Source of the DNA: JACQFK01 sp041482015
GTDB lineage: Bacteria; Planctomycetota; MHYJ01; JACPRB01
NCBI GenBank assembly: GCA_041482015.1
Contig: JBGPCZ010000184.1
Span: 1 to 10,886 of the forward strand
DNA length: 10,886 bases
Direction of reading: 5' to 3'
The translations under genes were made by a program, and so were the position numbers. Below the pieces are notes generated by a model. It was given only the letters and a program-made list of their open reading frames with translations. It searched no databases and was not told the origin of the DNA. Each line of letters begins with the position of its first letter. Positions within the stretch are counted from its first letter, which is position 1. Positions 6,698-10,886 of this stretch are shown piece after piece.

Positions 6698-7440
6698 GAG
6701 CGCTTTCCGTCCTGCTGCTCGCCGGCTGCGTCTCGACGCCGCCGAAGGCTTGCCCCGCCGAAGCGCCATCCCAGGAGATGCGCGAAGGAGGGCCGGTCGT
6801 CGCCACCTTCTCGATCGTCGCCTACGATCCCGAGACGCAGGAGCTGGGCGTCGCCGTCCAGTCGAAGTTCATCGCGGTGGGCGCCGTCGTCCCGTGGGCG
6901 AAGGCGGGGGTCGGCGCGGTTGCGACCCAGTCGTTCGCCAACACCACGTTCGGACCGAGGGGTCTCGAACTCCTGGCCAAGGGCGAGAAGCCGGACGACG
7001 TCCTCGTGCAGCTCCTCGAGAACGACGACGGTCGCGAGGCACGCCAGGTGGGTATCGTCAATGCCAAGGGCCAGTCGGCCACCTTTACGGGAATGAAGTG
7101 CATGGAGTGGGCGGGCGGAATCGCGGAGGAGAACTTCTGCTGCCAGGGCAACATCCTCAAGGGCGAGGACGTGGTCAAAGGAATGGCGAAGGCTTTCAAG
7201 GAATCCAAAGGGGATCTCGGCGACCGCCTGATCGCCGCGCTCCGGGGTGGGCAGGAGGCCGGCGGCGACCGGCGCGGGATGCAGTCGGCCGCGCTCCTCA
7301 TCGTCCGCGAGGGCTGGGGGTACGCGAGATTCAACGATCGGTACCGCGACCTTCGCGTCGACGACCACGCCGAGCCCATCCAGGAGTTGAAGCGCGTGCA
7401 TGATCTCCACCGGAAGATCTTTCCGCCGCCGACCAGATGA
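6691..7440 (+). CDS. DUF1028 family lipoprotein, inserted between purL and purQ
   Basis: 249 residues. A very short signal (residues 1-12, hydrophobic 'ALSVLLLAG') ends in lipobox L-A-G-C with Cys13, so the protein should be exported and lipidated. From residue 38 the sequence follows DUF1028 closely: 'ATFSIVAYDPETQELGVAV' (38-56), 'SKFIAVGAVVPWAKAGVGAV' (58-77), 'TQSFANTTFGPRGLELL' (79-95), 'RQVGIVNAKG' (118-127), 'W-A-G' with 'QGNIL' (140-156), 'QEAGGDRRGMQSAALLIV' (188-205) and 'DLRVDDHAEPIQEL' (220-233). As I recall, the family belongs to the Ntn-hydrolase clan but has no established reaction; some members carry a peptidoglycan-binding domain. Thr39 or Ser41, next to the usual N-terminus of the domain, would be candidate nucleophiles, though the lipid-anchored form keeps about 26 residues before them. 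The ATG overlaps the purL end by 7 nt and the stop overlaps purQ as ATGA. There is no Shine-Dalgarno, so translation probably depends on purL. Confidence 0.88.
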   Translation: MVRALSVLLLAGCVSTPPKACPAEAPSQEMREGGPVVATFSIVAYDPETQELGVAVQSKFIAVGAVVPWAKAGVGAVATQSFANTTFGPRGLELLAKGEKPDDVLVQLLENDDGREARQVGIVNAKGQSATFTGMKCMEWAGGIAEENFCCQGNILKGEDVVKGMAKAFKESKGDLGDRLIAALRGGQEAGGDRRGMQSAALLIVREGWGYARFNDRYRDLRVDDHAEPIQELKRVHDLHRKIFPPPTR

Positions 7441-8219
7441 CCACGACGCCGCGCGCCATCGTCCTCCGGGCCGCCGGGATCAATTGCGACCAGGAGTCCA
7501 AGTCCGCCTGCGAGAAGGTCGGCTTCCTGGCGGAGGTCATCCACGTCAACCGCGTCCTCGAGAAAAGAAGCCTGCTGAAGGATTTCCATTTTCTGATCGT
7601 GCCGGGAGGCTTCTCCTTTGGAGACGACCTCGGCGCGGGAAAGGTGCTGGCGAATGAACTGAAGGCGAAGCTGATGCCCGAGTTGCGCGAGTTCGTCCGG
7701 GACGGGAAGCTCGTCATGGGAATCTGCAACGGATTCCAGATCCTGGTCAAGGCCGGGATCCTCCCCGATCCCATGGACGGCTCCTCTTCACAGCTCACGC
7801 TGGCGAACAACGACTCCGGAAGGTTCGTCGACCGCTGGATTCATCTCAAGGTTTCCTCCACGAAGTCCGAATTTCTTAAGGTGGAGGAGGTCATCGATCT
7901 TCCCATCGCACACGGCGAGGGGAAGTTCCTCCCGAGCGACGCACAGGCGCTGGAACGGTGGGAGCAGGGGGGGCAGCTGGTCCTCAAGTACGTCGATCCC
8001 GAGGGCCGCGAAGCCGGTCACCCCTGGAATCCCAACGGCTCGGTCTCGAGCGTCGCGGGGATGTGCGATCCCACGGGGAGGGTCCTTGGCCTCATGCCGC
8101 ATCCGGAACGGTTCCAGGACGCGGTCAACCACCCGCAGTGGACGAGGAGGAAGGACGTCCAGCCCGACGGTCTCAAGTTCTTCCGGAACGCCTGTGAGTA
8201 TGTGAAGAGGAATCTGTGA
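7437..8219 (+). CDS. purQ: Phosphoribosylformylglycinamidine synthase, glutaminase subunit
   Basis: 260 residues, a class I glutamine amidotransferase that releases ammonia from glutamine for PurL. The nucleophile is Cys97 in 'GICNGFQ' (95-101), and the His222 and Glu224 partners are in 'MPHPER' (220-225). Other family blocks are 'RAAGINCDQE' (11-20), 'VPGGFSFGDDLGAGKV' (55-70), 'L-T-L-A-N-N-D-S-G-R-F' (120-130) and 'AHGEGKF' (158-164). A C-terminal section, 'HPWNPNGS' followed by 'VAGMCDPTGRVLGLMPHPE', is also typical. The ATG overlaps the DUF1028 stop as ATGA and has no close Shine-Dalgarno, so it is likely translated by re-initiation after the lipoprotein gene. It is separate from purL here, matching the lack of a glutaminase domain in that protein. 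The catalytic residues are complete. Confidence 0.97.
   Translation: MTTTPRAIVLRAAGINCDQESKSACEKVGFLAEVIHVNRVLEKRSLLKDFHFLIVPGGFSFGDDLGAGKVLANELKAKLMPELREFVRDGKLVMGICNGFQILVKAGILPDPMDGSSSQLTLANNDSGRFVDRWIHLKVSSTKSEFLKVEEVIDLPIAHGEGKFLPSDAQALERWEQGGQLVLKYVDPEGREAGHPWNPNGSVSSVAGMCDPTGRVLGLMPHPERFQDAVNHPQWTRRKDVQPDGLKFFRNACEYVKRNL
8205..8211 (+). promoter_or_regulatory. Ribosome binding site deciding a GTG start
   Basis: AAGAGGA, inside the last codons of purQ, lies 4 nt before GTG 8216-8218. It is the best Shine-Dalgarno in the purine operon and fixes the start of the next gene, whose GTG overlaps the purQ stop as GTGA. Confidence 0.75.
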
Positions 8220-10886
8220 GCAAGACAGGAACCATCGCCGCCGCGCTCCTCGTGCTGATGGGATGCGGCGGATCGCCGCAACCCGCGCCGTCGCCCGCCG
8301 CCCCTCCTCCTTCTTCCCACGCCGCTCCCGTCCAGGCCGAGAAGAAGACCGACGACGATCTTGACGTGCTGGCCCGGAGGGCCCACGCGACCCTCGAAAA
8401 GGCCACCCGGATGCCCGCGGCCCCCGCGCAGGCCGCGAACGAGGTCTACACGCCCCGCCGCCTCGTCGCGGTCCCCATGGACTCGTCGAAGCTCGCGGGC
8501 AAGCGCGGTGCTGAGCTCTGGGTGACGTCGGACGGCGGCCGCTCCTGGATCAACCAGGGCGAGGTCGACATCGCCAAGCCACCCGCAACGTTCCTGGCGC
8601 CGCGCGACGGCCGCTACGGGATGATGGTCGTCCCCCTTTCGGCCGGCGGACCGCGGGATTTCACGCCCAAGCCGGGTGACGCGGCGGACCGCACGATCAT
8701 CGTCGACACGATGCCCCCGGTCGTCGAGGTCATCGCGCCGAACGGTGGCGAGATGTTCGGCGGCGGTCGGACGACCGTCATCCAGTGGATGGCCGACGAT
8801 CCCAACATGCATCCCGAGGGGATCACGCTCGAGGTCTCCACCGACTCGGGCACGACCTGGTCCACGATCAAGCGGGGACTCGCCAACACGGGGAGCTACC
8901 ATTGGGAGATCGCCGCCGCCTCGAGCGCACGCGGCCGCATCCGCGTGAGGGCCCGCGACCTCGCGGGCAACGAGGGGATGGACGCGTCCGACCGCGACTT
9001 CGCCATCGACGCGCGGACGCCCGAGCTCCGCATCGTCGGCCCGGCGACCGCGAACGAGGTTCCGGTCAAGCTCGAATGGGCCGGGAGCGAGGGGCTCAAG
9101 CGCGTGACGCTCTATGTCACGCGCGACAAGGGGCAGACGTGGGCCCCCTACGCGGATGACATCGGCCTCGCCTCCCCGATCCTCTTCAAGGATCTCGACG
9201 GGGTCTACGGCCTGCTGCTCGTGGGCGAGAGCAAGTCGGGGAACGCGAATCCTCCGCCGGTGCCGGGAACTCCGCCGGCGTTCACGCTCCGTCTCGATCG
9301 CACAAAGCCCGAGGTCCGGATCCACTCGCCCCAGGGCGGCGGCGTCTTCGGTGGCGTCCCGGTCGACGTCCGCTGGACGGCGAAGGACAACCTCGACATG
9401 CCCGGGAACGCGGTGACGCTTTCGTACTCCGCCGACGACGGGAAGACATGGACGGAGATCCAGAAGGGGCTCCCGAACGAGGGGCTCTACAAGTGGACGC
9501 CGCCCCGCACCGCGGGGAAGGACTCGCGCATCCGGGCCTCGGCGGTCGACTTCGCCGGCAACGAGGGCGTTGCGGTCAGCGAGCGGTTCGGCGTGGACAT
9601 CAACGTGCCCGAGGCCCGCGCGCTGGGCCCCGACCGCGCGAAGGGCTACTCGGTCAACATCGACTACGAGATCCGGAACCGCGGGAGCGTGCCGATCCGG
9701 AAGGTGACGCTCTGGTTCCGGCCCGAGGGCCTGAAGGAGTGGCTCAAGTACGGCGACGACCCGGACCACGAGTCGCCGATGCTCTTTTCCAAGCCCGATG
9801 GAAAGTACGGAATCTACATCGTCTGCTCGACCGAGACGGGCGGCGAAGTCCAGAAGGCGCCCGAGGTGGGGACGGAGCCGCAGCTCTCGCTCACGATCGA
9901 CGGCACGCCGCCGCAGCTCTCGCTCGAGAGTTTCAACGGCGGCGGCTACATCATGGCGGGCGCGGCAATGGACATTGCCTGGAAGATGGTCGAGCCGAAC
10001 CCCGATCCAAAGGGGATGGAGATCCACCACTCGCCCGACGGCGGGACGAACTGGAACGTCCTGGCCACGGGGATTGACCCCACCAAGGGGAGCTGGCGGT
10101 GGGTGGTGCCCAACACGCAGGGCGTGCGCCACAAGATCCGTCTCGTCTGCTCCGACCGCTTCGGCAACAAGGGCCAGGTCGAGTCGGAGAAGCCGTTCGC
10201 GATCGACAACGACCTGCCGGTCGTGTCGATCCTCGAGCGGCCGCCGTCCGTGGCCCGATCCAGCCGGCTCTCCATCAAGTACAAGGCATCCGATCACACG
10301 TCGGGGATCGACCGCGTGGTCCTGTACGCGAAGAAGCTGGGCGACAAGGGACCCTACAAGGAGCGGTCCACGACGCCCCAGCCCGAGGGGACGATCGAGT
10401 GCGACATGCCCGGCGAGGGCGCGTGGGCGTGCCTGATCGTTGCGTACGACGCCGCGGGCCACGCGTCGGCCGATCCCGACCGCGACGCGAAGCCCGACTT
10501 CGTCGCGACGTTCGATCTCTCGAAGCCCGAGATCGCCCTCAAGTACGGCTCCCCGCAGGCGGGGGTCCGCACGTGCCTGAACGGGAACTGGGAAGTCGAG
10601 TGGGACGCGAAGGACAATCTCACTCCGAAGGAACGGATCGTCGTGCGCATCGAGGTGTCGTCCGACGGCGGGAAGACCTGGAGGGCCCTGCCCGATTCCT
10701 ATCCCAACACGGGGAAGGCGGACCTCCGGGCGCACCTCGTCCCGGGGAAGAAGTGGCGGCTGCGGCTGGTCGCGAAGGACGAGGCCGGGAACGAGGGCGA
10801 GGATGTCTCGCAGGACATCGATCCCGGCGACGTGCCCCTGCCCGGCCTCAGGCTGCTGGGTGTCGAGGACGGCCGCCAGTACGCCG
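8216..10886 (+). CDS. Large lipoprotein with tandem Ig-like repeats (partial, C-terminus missing)
   Basis: The frame from GTG 8216 stays open to the right edge, 890 codons. Residues 1-17 form a lipoprotein signal (Lys3, hydrophobic 6-15, lipobox L-M-G-C, Cys17). A Pro/Ala-rich spacer (18-40) and a charged stretch (about 41-75) follow. The rest is eight units of about 100 residues. Each carries a hairpin ending in an aromatic residue, six of them as an Asp-box-like S/T-x-D-x-G-x-x-W: 104-111, 208-215, 302-309, 405-412, 606-613 and 815-822. Unit borders have a D-x-x-x-P turn, for example 'DTMPP' at 164 and 'DGTPP' at 562. Even-numbered units end with 'D-x-A-G-N-E-G'-like strands. I know similar repeats from large secreted planctomycetal proteins. 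The fold is probably beta-sandwich; the role may be surface binding or scaffold, with no catalytic motif visible so far. The unseen C-terminus could add an enzyme or anchor. The start overlaps purQ by 4 nt and has a strong Shine-Dalgarno. Confidence 0.85.
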   Translation, partial: MSKTGTIAAALLVLMGCGGSPQPAPSPAAPPPSSHAAPVQAEKKTDDDLDVLARRAHATLEKATRMPAAPAQAANEVYTPRRLVAVPMDSSKLAGKRGAELWVTSDGGRSWINQGEVDIAKPPATFLAPRDGRYGMMVVPLSAGGPRDFTPKPGDAADRTIIVDTMPPVVEVIAPNGGEMFGGGRTTVIQWMADDPNMHPEGITLEVSTDSGTTWSTIKRGLANTGSYHWEIAAASSARGRIRVRARDLAGNEGMDASDRDFAIDARTPELRIVGPATANEVPVKLEWAGSEGLKRVTLYVTRDKGQTWAPYADDIGLASPILFKDLDGVYGLLLVGESKSGNANPPPVPGTPPAFTLRLDRTKPEVRIHSPQGGGVFGGVPVDVRWTAKDNLDMPGNAVTLSYSADDGKTWTEIQKGLPNEGLYKWTPPRTAGKDSRIRASAVDFAGNEGVAVSERFGVDINVPEARALGPDRAKGYSVNIDYEIRNRGSVPIRKVTLWFRPEGLKEWLKYGDDPDHESPMLFSKPDGKYGIYIVCSTETGGEVQKAPEVGTEPQLSLTIDGTPPQLSLESFNGGGYIMAGAAMDIAWKMVEPNPDPKGMEIHHSPDGGTNWNVLATGIDPTKGSWRWVVPNTQGVRHKIRLVCSDRFGNKGQVESEKPFAIDNDLPVVSILERPPSVARSSRLSIKYKASDHTSGIDRVVLYAKKLGDKGPYKERSTTPQPEGTIECDMPGEGAWACLIVAYDAAGHASADPDRDAKPDFVATFDLSKPEIALKYGSPQAGVRTCLNGNWEVEWDAKDNLTPKERIVVRIEVSSDGGKTWRALPDSYPNTGKADLRAHLVPGKKWRLRLVAKDEAGNEGEDVSQDIDPGDVPLPGLRLLGVEDGRQYA
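8438..10819 (+). repeat. Eight protein-level repeats alternating between two subtypes
   Basis: The repeat borders, taken as the Asp of the D-x-x-x-P turn, fall at residues 164, 265, 361, 461, 562, 664, 767 and 869 of the lipoprotein, so units are 96-103 residues. Odd units (A) have a 'D-G-x-Y-G-x-x-x-V' strand after the aromatic hairpin: 'DGRYGMMVV', 'DGVYGLLLV', 'DGKYGIYIV' and a diverged 'EGAWACLIV'. Even units (B) begin with a P-x-G-G-like turn and a 'W-x-A-x-D' strand, and end in 'AGNEG' or 'FGNKG'. Thus the array reads ABABABAB, with a ninth unit starting at 'LPGLRLL'. Units 5 and 7, both type A, have lost the Asp-box but keep an aromatic at the same place (Trp509, Tyr714). DNA-level identity between units is low by eye, so the duplication is old. 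Confidence 0.75.

Noticed and set aside
8018..10735. Antisense frame of 905 codons opposite the repeat lipoprotein
   Set aside because: The sense frame gives a lipobox, periodic repeats and a good ribosome binding site; the antisense frame gives only Arg/Asp/Val/Gly-rich sequence.

Overview
The window comes from a strongly GC-rich bacterial genome with tightly packed genes. No single feature fixes the organism. The mix is what one sees in uncultivated Planctomycetota or a neighbouring deep lineage: a Hanks-type kinase with off-consensus motifs, start sites without Shine-Dalgarno sequences, several lipoproteins, and a large secreted protein built from 'S-x-D-G-G-x-T-W' plus 'D-x-A-G-N' Ig-like repeats. 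This assignment is an inference held with low to moderate confidence.

Left part (1-3284). The 3' end of an MFS-type transporter gene on the + strand (2-364) converges with a three-gene minus-strand operon. That operon reads, in its own order, a cytoplasmic Ser/Thr protein kinase (3284-2406), accA for the carboxyltransferase alpha subunit of acetyl-CoA carboxylase (2402-1383), and a lipoprotein metallophosphoesterase (1352-456). Kinase and accA are 3 nt apart. A well-spaced sigma70-like promoter lies just upstream of the kinase.

Middle (3285-3844). This divergent intergenic region holds the kinase promoter, the decayed remnant of a small CxC-type conserved protein (3419-3731, with a good ribosome binding site, an in-frame TGA and a frame change), and a candidate promoter only a few bases from the purL start codon.

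Right part (3845-10886). A + strand operon has every junction overlapping: purL (950 aa, two PurS-like units at its N-terminus, no glutaminase domain), a DUF1028 family lipoprotein, purQ (the missing glutaminase), and a large lipoprotein that runs off the window. The overlaps are 7, 4 and 4 nt. PurL and PurQ together make FGAM synthase (step 4 of purine synthesis). Two predicted surface lipoproteins are thus translationally interleaved with a cytosolic purine enzyme. The large lipoprotein has a GTG start and no stop inside the window. Its reading frame shows eight Ig-like units of about 100 residues that alternate between two subtypes, giving a 200-residue super-period.

The most unusual items are the DUF1028 lipoprotein gene wedged between purL and purQ, the alternating A/B repeat protein, the near-leaderless purL start, and the decayed CxC-family gene. 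I saw no RNA genes, CRISPR arrays, insertion sequences or convincing terminators.
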